Assembly (NCBI RefSeq): GCF_000150275.1
Contig: NW_002060947.1
Location: 8,402,043 to 8,466,042, forward strand
Origin: Trichoplax adhaerens
Lineage: Eukaryota > Placozoa > Uniplacotomia > Trichoplacea > Trichoplacidae
DNA length: 64,000 nt
Direction of reading: 5' to 3'
The translations under genes and the position numbers were made by a program. Below, one piece after another: positions 50,082 to 63,900 of this stretch. Under the pieces are notes generated by a model. That model did no database searches, was not told the DNA's origin, and saw only the letters and a program-made list of their open reading frames with translations. Positions within the stretch are counted from its first letter, which is position 1; each line of letters starts with the position of its first letter.

Positions 50082-51950
50082 TAGAATTGATAATAATTGT
50101 GCTCGACATCGTATTATCTTTTTATTTAAATTATCTTATTTCAATTTAAAATAGATATTGTGGATTAAGCTATCATTCCAATATGTAAAAACAACCATGA
50201 TGTATGATCGATGGGTCCGAGAGATCTGGGAACGACCGATTACTAAGAGTCTATTTTAATGGCAGGCCAACTTGTTAGCAAATATCTTACTTATCGGGAG
50301 AACTTTTAAATTTGCTACCGTTATCTATATCATAAATTTAGAATAGCATCTTATTCTGAATAACCTTTACATTTTGAAATCATAATTTGTTTCGTCTGAA
50401 AATGATATTTCAGGGCATTATACTTGCTTCAATATATTTGTATAGCCAAGGCTTATTTAAAGCTATCAATTCTTGTATATAACTTGCACATTATAAAAGA
50501 CGCCAGTGTACATATTTTTTACTACTAAGACATTTTTGAAATTCATTGAAAGTCTATCTAAAATTAAAGAATTTGAATACTTGTTCTGTATATATTTTTC
50601 TTTATGACTTTGATTAAATCTATTTTCCATTTTAACTTTGATACGATTTAGTCATTGCAATCCCAACGCTAGAGTCATGTCGTTTCGATACACATTTTAG
50701 AATACGTCATTAATTTTCGCACTTCTGCTGTTAAATTACCGTACTGTCACGTAGGTAAGATATAAATTATGTTTATTATTCAAATATATCAACTTTATGT
50801 CATGGCCATATCCCTAGTGCTTTGAATGGCATGTTATACACGTCTATTAAATAATAATCCCCTCCTACTGCTAAGTTATGTTGGAAAGATCAATAAGAAA
50901 TATTGCTGTAGGGAAAATTAATATGGCAGGCATGGCGGATTTTTTATCAGCTTCAAGTAATATGAAATTAATTGTTAGGTGTGTCTATCATATTGTGTCT
51001 CGGAGTCGGCGAAAGAGATGAGAAGAGAATTTATAAATTGCATATGTGCATTATAAATAATTTTGAGACTCCTTTTATAAGAAAGATCGTATATTTTTTT
51101 CGCAAATATTATTGAGATACTCGCAAGATTTAATCAGCTCGCTGAGTTGGGGCTAATAATTACTAGATTAATTAATAGATGTTTTGACTGAACCTTGCAG
51201 TGATTTGACTCCATTTCATAGAGTATAAAATATATTGTGATAAACCTTTTACAGCAAGTATTAGACGGACATCAGTATTCTGATTAGAACGTAAAATTTA
51301 TCCTACATTCTATTAAGAATAAAGAGCTAGTAGTAAGTGATCAGTAAATTTGAAATGTAAGGCTAACGGTCCTGTAATTGTAGACAGTTTACTTCTACAA
51401 TAGTCTGGTAACCAATAAATAACACAGCACGATATAAAATTAACAATGCAATAGAAGATTTTGCTGATTATGGTCATTAATGCTTTATTAATCAGTGAAA
51501 CATTGGAATAATAGAATACGAATAGAATAAAAACGAAGCAAAAGAATCTTAATAAAGACATTCTTAAATGCATATTTGCAATTATCTTACCCACACCTAA
51601 AATTAAAATAATGCAAGTGTTTTGTTTCTTTTTTACTCTACTTACTTTGTTAGTTAGTTTTATTCAAACTTTACTTCTTGCTCATACGATTGAGCAAAGT
51701 AGTCATAGAAATACTATTTTTTACGGGAAATTTTAATCAAATCATAGCCGAATAGACACTATTGACTGGCTTTGAATTCGAAATAAAGTTTTCAACTACT
51801 TTGCCGCGTGACTTCAGATTAAGTACTAAGGGAATATTTTCTGGTAGAAACTTTTTCATTTATGCCTTGGATTAGATCTCAACAGAAGAAATTTGAAGCC
51901 GTTTAGATTTATTTATCCAATTAGTCGCTGGAATTGATGTAAACATACCA
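50082..51950. other. Intergenic, nothing recognised
   Basis: No exon, RNA or strong repeat found. A hydrophobic minus-strand ORF at 51313-51594 reads as an AT-rich chance frame without splice partners or known motif. Confidence 0.5.
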
Positions 51951-51959
51951 AAGATGACT

Positions 51960-52830
51960 TTCGCTGAACCTAGTTGAATCGGTTAATAACGATTTGTATT
52001 AGAAACTATAAATGGAGCTACCCATTCAAAATAAACGATCATTACATACATTGCGAAACAAATTAAGCTAGATCTTTGATTTCCTCGATTGCATTCTATT
52101 CTTAGTAGAGTGCATACTCTATTAGCGCAGCTTAAAGATTGTATCAATAATACACTTAACTACGTAAAAGGGAAATCTTGAAACTAGTGCTGAATGGACC
52201 CTACAACGTGCTGATATAGAATCGATCTTAGTAAAAATTAAGCAATCATAACGAATACTTCCACGTAGTTTGCATAAGCACCATGCGAATAATGCCATTT
52301 CTCAATTTCTTAGAAAAGACTATTGTGCAATAGGAAACAATCTAATCTAGCTCTTTGATTTCCTTAACTGTTTTCTATAGTTAGTGCCCTACAATATACT
52401 GAAATAAAATCTATCAAAAAGTTAATTAAAGATGACCAACACTAAGGCAAAGTTTGTATAAACACCATGACAATTATGCCATTTCTTAATCATCTGGATG
52501 AAGACTATCGGACAATATGTAGCAAACTATGCTAGCCCTTTGGTTTCATTGATCATATTCTATTCTTGGTACCCACAACGTAATGATATAGAATCTATGT
52601 AAGTAAAAAATTAAGTAAAAGTGACTAACACTACCATACAGTTTGTACAAATATCTTGTCAATAATGCTGCCATCTCTTAATCCTTTGGAAAAGACTATT
52701 ATACTATATGAAAAAAAAACTAAGCTAACCCCTTTATTTCCTTGACTCTATTCTATTCTTGTTATCCTGCATCATGCTGACGTAGAATCTATATAAAATT
52801 TAATTAAAGATATCAAATCCGACATTTTAC
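51960..52830. repeat. Tandem array, unit about 185-193 bp, about four diverged copies
   Basis: 'ctag.tctttgatttcctt.a.t...ttctatt' starts near 52068, 52347, 52532 and 52725. Linked landmarks 'tgatatagaatct', 'agtttgtataaacaccatg.caataatgccatttcttaat' and 'gaaaagactatt' recur in order. The first spacing is longer (about 279 bp). Confidence 0.85.
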
Positions 52831-53257
52831 ATTAAAAATATAATGACTAAATATCACACAGCATGGTCCATGATGGCCCATTCAATTATAAATAGCATAA
52901 CAGACATAACAGCCTTTTAGGCTGTTAATATGATGAGTATGGTGATTAAATCTACAACTGACTGCATCCGACTAATACAGTTTATTAGGACTATTTCAAG
53001 TTTAATAATATGGCAGATACATACCTTTGTATACACCTTGGATTCATGCGGAGAAAGAAAACATTATAGCAATTATCTTATTTATTCATTCAAAGCACCC
53101 AGACTATATCATGGCGAGTTCTAATTATGTATCGTATAGCGTTGTTTTAGGCTACGTAAAAGTTTAATTGTGCTTGAAAAAAGTCAAGGATTAAAATTCA
53201 ATACATGAATGCCTAGAGTCAAAGTAGCAACTCTTCTGTTACTATTTTATGCAAAGG

Positions 53258-53446
53258 TGCTAGTTAAGTAATTATTTTCAAAAGCGCTACCACGTATTTC
53301 AAGAATGATGTTGATTAAGTAAATTATTATTAAAAGTGCCGCTACATATTACAAGAAATGGTGTTGATTAAGTAAATTATTATTAAAAGTGTTGCTATAT
53401 ATTTCAAGAAATAATGTTGATTAAGTAAATTCTTATAAATTTTATT
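53258..53446. repeat. Minisatellite, 53-bp unit, about 3.5 copies
   Basis: 'gttgattaagtaaattattattaaaagtg...' starts at 53310, 53363 and 53416, preceded by a diverged leading copy. Period is 53 bp. Confidence 0.9.
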
Positions 53447-56400
53447 CAGCTGTTTATCGAATATCATTAACCATGCTTTATTACTGTATATAGTAGGATG
53501 TCGAAGTGAATACAGTTTTATTGAATGCCGTAAAGTAGGATATAACTACAGCTCTAATAGCTAGCTGGAAAAGACGTGTTTTAAATGATAAATTTATAAA
53601 AGAAATGGATAATTATAACCCTAAGATAATTTGTAGCTAAAGTATAATATTGCCATCCGATTTTAAAAATAATAAAGACCTAGGACGACGGTCTTGAAGA
53701 AAGTTCATCGATTTGATGACTTCTACTATATGAATGGACAGATACTGGCCGAAATGATTTCGCTTTTTGTGATAGAGAAATATAGGAGTAATTTTAGTTT
53801 TGCTTTATGTTGTTAAGAATGTTATCCGCCTCTTTTTCGCTACAAGACATACAAAGAAAGGGTTTGTATAGAATTTATCTAATTCTTTTAAATTAGCATC
53901 TACTGGATAGTCGCCATTATGTAGGATAGAACTAAGGTACTTACCATACTACAGAGATCGATAGATCATAGCTAGTTTCGTGTTTAAAATTCGGAAGGGA
54001 CTAAATGATTACTGGAAGCAGATTTAGTAGCCATTTAAAGATTGATGCGAATCCGTTTAGAAGGAAAATAAATACTTTTATTGTAAGCTAATAACGTAAG
54101 TAAGTTGGCTGCGGTGGAGCAAGGTGTAAACTGTCTTGAAGTAACATGAAAATGATGAACACAGTAACTATTGCAAATAAATGAATTAGAGATAAATCGT
54201 TAGCATTTACAACTTTATGAGACGAAATACATGCAGAAAATAGGATTGCACAGTTTGATACAATATAGACCGCAATAGTCTCTGTAGTAGCAAAGACTGT
54301 AAGTATTGTAAATAATTAAACATGTCAAGCTATATTTATCCATAGTACGTCAAGACTGTAATAGGACCTCTGTTTTTGGACAATTTAGAGAATGCTTATA
54401 GTAAGTATATACTACAAACGCAATACAATCTTAATACACTACAAACTGCTGCTGCAAATTAACTATGATCTATTGCTAATACTCAAGCAGTCCAGAGAGG
54501 ATTATTCTTATTTTTGTGATAAGGATGGTTTAGAATAGGAAAGAATAGCAAAATTATTATGACGTATATCCCTCTATATGTCAATAGCATATCTTGGATT
54601 TTGGATCAACTACCTTCTCAAGGCGTTAATACTAAATTTAATGTCCATTGCTAATCTTGATTTTACCAATTATAGTTACCATACATAATCTAATGCCAGA
54701 CACTATGTTAAAATATACGAAAATACACAGAAATATCGTTACTTTGAGAACTTTAACGGCCAGTGAACAAATTGAACTGCTTCTATGACCTTAAATAAAT
54801 AATTAAAGCATTAGAATTTCATCGCAGCAAGTTATACTCTTATTAAATTTTCTATGTCGTATAACAATACCATATTAATTAAATAAGTATATAATTTTAC
54901 TCGTCGCAGTTTTTGCACACTATGCTAGAATTTGAAGATTTCATGGTTCTACAAACTTTAATCCTATGATCAGCCTTTAAAACAGAAATCTTTAAATCAT
55001 ATATTACGTACGTATGTCAACAGAGAGTCAGAATATGGTAATCAGTTCATCGTAGAATGGATTGTCTTTACATCACTGAAAAAGGGATGGGCTGTGTTAT
55101 ATGACTTAAGTTATCATTTAATTTATCGTTTGTTAGAACAAATGAAGCATCTTATCAAGTTGATTTGTTCAAGGACGCAATTTCAAGCACTCATACGCAA
55201 AAAGTAGAACTTGATTAACCTTTTCAAAGTTGAGACATCAATTATAATAATATTTATTTGAAGAAGCTACTAGAAGATATAAGATGGGAGTAATCTGCTT
55301 CATTAGACAGAGAATAAGAACTTAAATACTTAATATTGATTCGAATTGATTTAGAGATTGATATAGTAATAGATTAATTTCAGTTACTGGGAGTAAAATT
55401 AGAAACTTATTGCAGTATGCAATGCAAATCTTTACAACTTATTTTATATTTTAGATATATTGATTATAAGACAGAGGTCGTAATAAGTATGATAGATCAC
55501 AAAATGGAATAAGAGTTTACTTCTTTCTTTATTTAGTCGAAATCATTGCGGAGTAATTTGTCACTAGGTTTTAGAATAGTACTCTCAGAACGGTAAGCTT
55601 GTTTATTTTCTATTGAAATTATGATTACTTCTAAGAAATGACTGCAATTCTGCATACAGGCGAATTTAGATTAGTTTATACCTATTTCTAAGAAATTAGT
55701 TTCCTGTATAATGAAGGTTATTTATCAGCACGATATACAGATAGTATAATTGAAAATCAAACTAATTAGCTAATTATTAAATAATCAAATGATTTTAAGT
55801 TTAAAAGTCTAATATTTATAAATTTGCGTGCTGAAGAATCAATAAATTATGTGAGTAGACAAAATGAATGCTAATGTTAACATTGGAGTAGTCGTCATCA
55901 TCTTCTTATTCACGTTTTAGAGAGCTTTATACGATAGAAGATAAACATTAACGCAAATGGAACTATTTGAATCCTCTTCCACACGCCAAATCAATTTACA
56001 TTAATTAGTCATTATTTCCATATAAGAAAAATTTGTATTGGACGGTATATTTGTTTAAAGCGTTATTCATTAAATAATACGATTTAAGACTATTCAATAG
56101 CTACAATAATATCATTATTTTCACACCAAAACTGGTTAAATAAATTTTATAAGGCCGTCATTCGTTGTTATTTAATTAGGACGTACTTATAACTTGATCA
56201 TGTAATCAATTTTAGCGTTGTTCTATCGAAACATCGTTGATCGGTAACCTGTTCGATAATTTTGATTTTAAAAAATTTTATTTAATGTAATGCCTTGGCC
56301 AGATTTCTTTCAAGTGATATTGTTAGTGAAAAATGATGCAAGCATTGACAAACAATGCAATTTAAGCGCTATCTACGAAGGTCATGACACATTGAAACAA

Positions 56401-56808
56401 AGATTGCTTCAATTCTATCTTGGCATTTCTTCTTAGTTTATTATTTCCAATGGAATCTTTGTAATCATTCATGGAGCTTTTTCGTAATACGAATAAATTA
56501 TAAAGTAGAACGCTAATAAGTTGAAGGAGAGCGTAATTATTATTGTTACGTTTAAAATATTCAAATCATCTTCCAATGATATAGCTGATATTTTAATGGA
56601 TCAATATCACATGAGTCAGAAAAGCATTACTTTTATGGGAATAGTAAATAATTTCTGATTCTATTCTTTACTATTATGTAAATATTTATTCTGTCTTACA
56701 TGCAACTTAATTATTAAGGGGAATGATACATAAATATCATAGTTGTATAGTAAAGTAATCACTTTTTTAACGAGGGAAATCGCTGAGCATCATTTTAATA
56801 GTGACAAA
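53447..56808. other. Intergenic, nothing recognised
   Basis: Over 3 kb of AT-rich sequence. No exon set could be assembled on either strand and no strong repeat was noticed. It should contain the promoter of the second CYTH gene. Confidence 0.45.
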
Positions 56809-58398
56809 ATGGTGGATATGCTTCGTGGAGAGACTCTGAGAGTTGATAAAGCTCAAAATAAATTGTGGTCTGAAGGCAATCTAGGTAAGCGATTATATAT
56901 TAAGAATACTTTAGTAACTGCTTGGTGTTTCTTTTAATCTTGCTACGCGAAAGGATCAGATTCTCTTAATTTTCTGTTGGTTATTTCACTTCAGTTTTCT
57001 TCTCCAATTACGTTTCGGAAGTTCACTTCTTGTAACTTTATATTATAGTAGAAGAACCTGAAGATCGAAGTATAAATATTAAAGCAAGAATTAGAAATTA
57101 TGAGTTGGTAAAAGAAACAATTACTGGCCTTGTAGAAGATGAAGGTAATGTTCCTAGCTATCCCTGATTATATAGTTTTATTCACATGTGGTCTAACTAG
57201 AAAATGCGATATGATATAAATCGTTCTTGATCTGATATCAGTCAAGACGATATCTATGTCTGTAATACGAAATAAAATATTCTATATAGTATAAAAACTT
57301 CCTTACTTTGGAGTTTGTATATAAAATATCATGGATAGATAGCATAAAAATGACTCTACAGTCAGCTATTAAGTGTATCTCGAGTTCTGAATATACTTGA
57401 AGCTCAATAAAGTTTACTTATGCTATTAGGATTCTCCTACATTCAAGAGGATACATTTTTTACATGTCCTAACGGTCGTTTGAAAGTAAGCTTGTTTATT
57501 TGTTGTTTATTTTTTGCGGCTCTTCTCAAGTAAAAATTTACACTTCATGCTCGTGCCTATGCAAATTGATTAGTTACGAGAATATAATACCGGCGAAAGT
57601 TTGTTAATGTTTGATGTTGAAGCCGACAAGGAACTCTTTACTAATTCCAAATATTGTTATTCAGAAGTTAAGGTAAGCACAACTAGGTGCCCATCAGATT
57701 TCTTTCTCAAGCTTTTGTATAGAGAATTTTACAACATCTTGAATATTTACTTCAATACAGGATTTAACAGCCACTAAAAACATTCTGAAATTAGCCTATG
57801 GGATTAAAGGTACAATCTAATAGCCAAAGAATGGCAATATTGACTCGTCATAATGTTTTTTTATTTCAAACCAGCTTGCTTCCTGTGTTCGTACATAAAC
57901 ATAATTTCTCTGATCGCCGATTAGGAGTTGTAAGAACGGAGAGGCTCATTGCCGAATTTGGACAGACAAAAATTTATTTAGATCGTGTGGCAGATTTAGG
58001 CGATTTTATAGAAATTTCGGTAAACTGAATAATGGCATTATCTTATCCAATAGACGATACGTATGATAGACTATAATTTCCAAAGATGCTCGTGCTATAA
58101 TTCAATTCCTGCTAAATTTATCATCTTGGAATAGAATAGATTTGATAAATTTAGTAATGGACATATTGAGTAATGGTATCCATGCAACATTAAATTTTAT
58201 CAATGAAGCTTTATAGCAAAATGGATAGCTCTAATTAGTTCTCAAAATTGGCTATAGGTCGATCTGACGCATGATCAAACCTTGGAAGATGGCCAAGAGG
58301 TCGCTCGTGATTTAATGGAACAGCTAGATATAGGGCAAACTGAACTAGTGCACTCTAGTTATATTGATATGCTAACCGAGTTTGATGACTGCCTTTAA
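56809..58398 (+). CDS. CYTH-domain protein, divergent paralogue 2, with N-terminal extension
   Basis: Seven exons: 56809-56884, 57049-57144, 57430-57485, 57574-57672, 57761-57809, 57925-58019 and 58258-58398, giving 203 residues. The CYTH core aligns with paralogue 1: RSINIKARIRNYELVKETIT, YIQEDTFFTCPNGRLK, LREYNTGESLLMFDVEADKE, ILKLAYGIKGVVRTERL, EFGQTKIYLDRVADLGDFIE, then EVARDLMEQLDIGQTELVHS and SYIDMLTEF. Exons of 99 and 95 bp are identical in size to their partners in paralogue 1. Tunnel residues are altered: NIKAR replaces EIKAK, VVRTERL replaces VVKKKRY, and the ELE near the end becomes EIS. About 30 extra residues (MVDMLRGETLRVDKAQNKLW...) precede the core. Catalysis may be reduced or changed. 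The exact start codon is less sure than the core. Confidence 0.87.
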
Positions 58399-60937
58399 CT
58401 AATCTTTAGACCTTTAGTTAAATTCTGCACGGACTGATATTATTATTCAGTATTATATGGATGTCATGATTTTTCTAATAAGAAAACTACAATTGCTAGA
58501 AGTGTTTACCAAGTAAATACACTAAGAAATTGTAATCATGCTTTAAATTTCTTTAAATTTAAATATTTCTGCAGTAGATCTAAAAACAGATGGTAGATTT
58601 AATCTGTTTCTCGTTTTCGCTTCCTACTGATAATCCATAACCTATTATAATGAAAAATTAGATTTACAATATATCGATTCATGCGAAGTAACCTTAAATA
58701 TTATAGAATGGAATACAATAGTCATGATATGGCTTTTATGTTACAGTTACTAATTGTTTACATTTTCTTTTCCACGATATAGTTAGTGTACGTGATCTAT
58801 ATCACATCATCATGTCTATAATAAGACTATTAAGATATCTCCGCAAGTCATCAGATCTGATTAATAAATACATATCAATCAGATTATTAAAATAGTGTGT
58901 TCTATGTGAAAATATTTTATATAATCCGAAGTATATGCATCGTTGCCAGGCAATTTCTTAAATTTTAATAGCGAGGAAATATCGTTTCAGTGAATAGTTG
59001 TCGGTAGGTAGTCATTAGAATGCATCGTAATCATGAATTACAGCTACAGTGAATAATTAGACTAATCAAACATCGAAATACTGATGTATAAGAATCCAAA
59101 AGGGCTTTAATTTACATAAATAGTGAGCTAATAATTTGCACGAAAATATTCCCTGGATCATTTCCATAATGCGTAATGTGCAGTAATTATGAATAAATCA
59201 TTAAAACTTTGATAATAGTCCATCATGTCCTTCCGTAAATCTTTAATAAAACTGGTAATTATTTGCTACTTTAAGTGGGATGGTTGTTACTTTTCGTTAA
59301 ACTGAACAAAAATTGACTATATCACACAAGAACGACTTCAAACTGCATGCTACTTGTAGTTTGATCGAGTATGGTATGGTGCTGAACTCGATTGATTTTT
59401 TGGAGTTGATAACAATTAAAAATATGGAGATTTGCAGGCCTTATACTCGTAAGTTGTGAATTTTACTGTAACAATTTAGAGAATCTGATTGAAATTAGAC
59501 ACTCTTTGGTGGTAATAAGACAAATCTAATTTCAGTAATAATGTGATATTTGAAAGAAACTGTAGTTTAACATATTTCATTATTTAAGACAATTTATTGT
59601 AATAACAGCCTCTACTGGGTAAAAAATATATTTCTAATACTTGAAAATTTTACTAGAAGTAATAATTAATTTTTATAAATGCACACTTAAAATATACTTC
59701 TAGCATATTGCAGTACAGCCCCAAATACAGTAAATCGAAGATTAAGATTGCTAGATTATATGAAAATAAATAATTGTGAGATTGTGAGATTGTGAGATTG
59801 CGAGATTGTATAAGAGACAGTCTAGACATCGTCCTTGGTATCTGTTAGACGAGCGTAACTTAGGCAATAAAGTGAAGTTAACAAGAAACTGTAGTTCTTG
59901 TTTTGTTTTTGAGAAGATACTTGATTACACATGTCGTAGGACTTCATTTATGTTAGAGTCAATTAACTAACGATTAAGAGATGGAAGATTTTTATTATTA
60001 CAATTACGAATGGGATAAGCTCTGCTTTACAAATAATACTGTTCAAACTGCTAAGAGTTACTTGCTGGAGGAACTACTATATTTTTTAGCAGAGAGTTTT
60101 TTAAAAAGTAGCACTGATGTATCACTTAATTGATTTACTTTTAGGAGTTAATAAGATTTAAACCTATTTATGTGTTACGTAAATTTATAACAGTACAAAA
60201 ATATTAAAGTTGCTAATATTGTCATCCAATTCACCATAAAATATTGGAATATGACTATGGATCAGCTGATCACGAAATAAAAAGGTCTATTTTTAAATAG
60301 CTTATGCTTATAGGCAATAATTTATTTTATTTCTAGATAACACGAAACATTTGTTTTTAGAAAACACTAAATATTTTATTTACTTTTAACTTATGTAACT
60401 ATTAATACAATTATTGTAATGAAAATGTTTATTGTTCCATTTTGTAGACTAAATTTACAAGACATATCAAGACGAAACGCTAATATACTATGGGAAGACA
60501 TTTTCCGCACCAATGATTTGGTAATATTTAGATCCTTTGGATGATGTAAATTATTGCTACGATAGCTCTCGTATAATAAGAATGCAAATTGTTTGGATTT
60601 ATCTACTGAGATATTATAATAATAACTAATTTGTATGATTGAAACAGTTAAATGTTAGAGCTCCTGAAGAGCTTCTGAGCTTGGGCAGAGATATTTATCC
60701 GATACTCGACTACAGCTCACACTAGGCTGCCTTCAGTTTTCATATATCGTACACATATTAATGATTTCAGAGTTTCAGAAGCTATTGCAAAGTTAATTTG
60801 CGGCAAATAATAAATACAAATATGCCATAGATTATCTTAAATTTGTAAGGATGAATATTTTGATTAGCCAAGGTTTTCTGTAAATTATTAGCGTAATTGT
60901 TGCTTCTTTTCGTAAGCCAGCTTGTGGCTCAAATTTA
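58399..60937. other. Intergenic; contains an 8-bp repeat and an odd adapter-like motif
   Basis: No exon found. At 59773-59804 'attgtgag' is repeated four times (last copy attgcgag), followed directly by the adapter-like 18 bases at 59803-59820 discussed in the findings. Confidence 0.5.
59773..59804. repeat. (ATTGTGAG)4 short tandem repeat
   Basis: Three perfect copies and one with a single change, in direct order. Confidence 0.95.
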
Positions 60938-63900
60938 TTATAAATCAAGATTTGGCCCATCAAAGCCTTTTTGCTGAGCCTGCTAGATGAAAAATTTTAA
61001 ATTTGTATGAGCTTATGTACCAATTGACGATCAAAAATGAAGCATTGCCTGCATTTAAATTATAAACTACATATTTAATATAGGTTCAAAGCATATGACT
61101 AACACGTAGGGCTAAAGATTCTATGGCGTTTATAACCTATAAAATAAGAATGGTTCAACATCGTAATGCATAAATTAAACAAGGTCTAAGCAAATTTAAT
61201 AATGTTATTAGCGTATAATAAAATAAGTGTCCCATAGAAATTGGATTATGTAATAATTTTATTGGAAAGAAAATAGTGAAATAAGCCTATCATACCTCTA
61301 CCATATGATGACCGTCGTATAGTGTCGATGGTAGAAATAAATCCTCTTTATTCACTCCATACAACTCTGCAGCTTTTAGAAATTTGGAGATGTTTTGGAT
61401 CTAAATTAAGAGAATCTTTATTAATTCGTTTATTCAGTAATGCAAATAATATTTTATTAAAAATTTGGAATTGTAATTATTTCTAATTAATCTATTCATG
61501 ATCGATCCGAGGCTGTTTGTAAAGCAATACCAGTATTATAAGGATGATATTGCTTTTATGAAATTTGATTAGTTGGTTTTTCAGTAGAAGTAAGGTATCG
61601 ATCAATAATATTCATGCTTAATATGCATGTAATGTTTTATTACATAGTGTGAGTAGTTAAAAACGTCCTTTAAGGCTGTATCGTTCTATGATATACTATA
61701 ATATCGTTGTAATTTCTCTGCCATTCCGCGAATTTTGCTAGACACTTGATTAATTATACATAAGTACATACCTTACCAAAAGATGATCGACTACGGGTTA
61801 TACTAGAAACTGATCCAGGCTGTAATTGATTTATTAACCTATATAAAATCGAAACTAAATTAAATAAAATCTTTCTATGTGGCATATTTTATTCATTGAT
61901 GCATAAAAACTGCTTTAATAAATTAAAAAATTCTATATTATAAAAGAAAAATTAATTTAGGCTAATGTTAAAATAATTTTCGTTTAAATCGCTTTTAAAA
62001 TGATAACAAAGGTATCTGTCAACAAAAATACAAGATGATAGATTAGGAAATACCATTCTTTTATTAATACAATTTCTAATTAACTTGTTTACTCAATTAA
62101 AGCAGTGGCCAAGAGTTTAATGACGGATTTCTGCCTATGCTATACTGCTCATAAGCAGATGCATTGCAGTCAAAGTAGATATTAGATATAGTTTAGAAAT
62201 ATTGTCGCATCAACTATCGATATCTGTTAGTATAAACTGAAAGTTTTATTATAAATTTATCGGAAATAATGATATAATGCTTGTCTAAATGCTATTGATA
62301 GCAAACATTTGTAACATATAGCTGGTGTCAATCTAGCTGAATGATAAGCAACACTATGTTAAAGACGAATTTTTCGATACGTGTATTGTTTCAAGGAAGC
62401 TATTCTACTTACAGTTAGTAGAACTAAAATTGATTATTTTTAATTCACTGTTATAATAAGAACGAATTGAGATTGGTCTAAGCAGACATCCTCCGTAAAC
62501 ATGTTACTAATACGTATCACGTATAAATACCAAGATTATTACAGCTAAAAATTGCTATAAGAACCATCAATCAGCAACTTAGTCCGGCGATATGAATTAT
62601 GTATGTAAATTCAGATATGTTACTGCGTGAAGAATTTCTTAAATTTAAACTAAATTACTGTTTGGGTTATCAATTAGTACTCGAACGTATGTTAGATCGA
62701 GAGATTTGAGCAGAGAACGTACAGAAAATCACAATAAAAAAGATATTTGCAGGACTTCCTAAACGAAGTAACTAAATGACATACTATATCAGCGGTATCT
62801 CTCAGATTCAGAAATTTTACGACAGAAATTAAAACATATTTCAGTGAAGACTATTGTTGAAGACTTTAAAAATAACTTACTATATAAAACATCAATCAGT
62901 TATCTAGCAAACGGATAGAAAGACTTATGTACTTATAAAGAATAATCTATAAAAACAGAGATAGATCTATAGAACCAAAATTTTCATAAAATGCTTATAG
63001 ATATGGTTGTTTGCTACGCAAAGTCAATTAAAAACTACGAATATGACCTAGAAATATGTTATATACCAGTAAAATACTTAGAGGAAGTTGAAAAACTATC
63101 TCGAAATAGCTGAAATATAAAGCAGGATTTCATGGTAAATGGTTTGATGTGGATGGATGAAGAGAATTGAAAGCTGCAATCGACATTTGAATTTTGAATT
63201 CAGACAGTAGAATAAGTTTAAAGTCTATCGGATACTTATATTACATGTAGGAGCCTAAATTAAGAAAAATTTTGACGACTATATATTTGATTTTCTCTAG
63301 CGACGAAATCGTGTTGGCTATAACTTTGATATTGCTTTGTGCAAAAATTTTATTTGGTAATTTAGTCCTTTTCTATCGATAAAGATAAGGCTGAAGATTT
63401 TATGTTAGTGCTGATTGTGATTAGAATTTGATAGTTAGCTCTTGAAAATGAATTTTCATATTTAGCCATTAATTAAAAAAATGAAGTTTGAATGTAGGCG
63501 TAGCTATAATGATAGCAACATTAATATTTCTTAAATGCTTGATCTTGTTTCTTGTTGTACTTTATAGCCTTTTGCTTGTGGAATAAATCAGAATAGCGAT
63601 GAAAATAGTAGTATTGGCTACGACAAAATATAGATGGAATACAGAAAATCTCTAATTTTGCATTTAGTATTAGTTTAGAGAATTGGGTGCTCGCTTTATT
63701 TGAAAGCAATGGTCGAGTATCTGATTTAAAGGTGAGTATTTATGGAGATGAAGTAATATTAAGGCTGTGTTTAATATAGAAGTATTTCCGCATAATTTGT
63801 AAGAGTTTTACTTACTCACAAAGTGCGATTCCATCCCTTAATTTAGCGGGAGCGTTATCATCTCCTAGTGATCTTCCAATAATAGCTGAGATCCAGTGTA

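Noticed and set aside
51313-51594. Hydrophobic 93-codon ORF that could be a membrane protein
   Set aside because: Phe/Ile/Leu richness is expected from AT-rich DNA; no conserved motif or transcript-like structure.
55864-55920. Tiny ORF starting MNANVNI, similar to the CYTH N terminus MASNVEI
   Set aside because: Only a few residues match, the frame ends after 18 codons, and the second CYTH gene already has its own matching strand at 57.1 kb.
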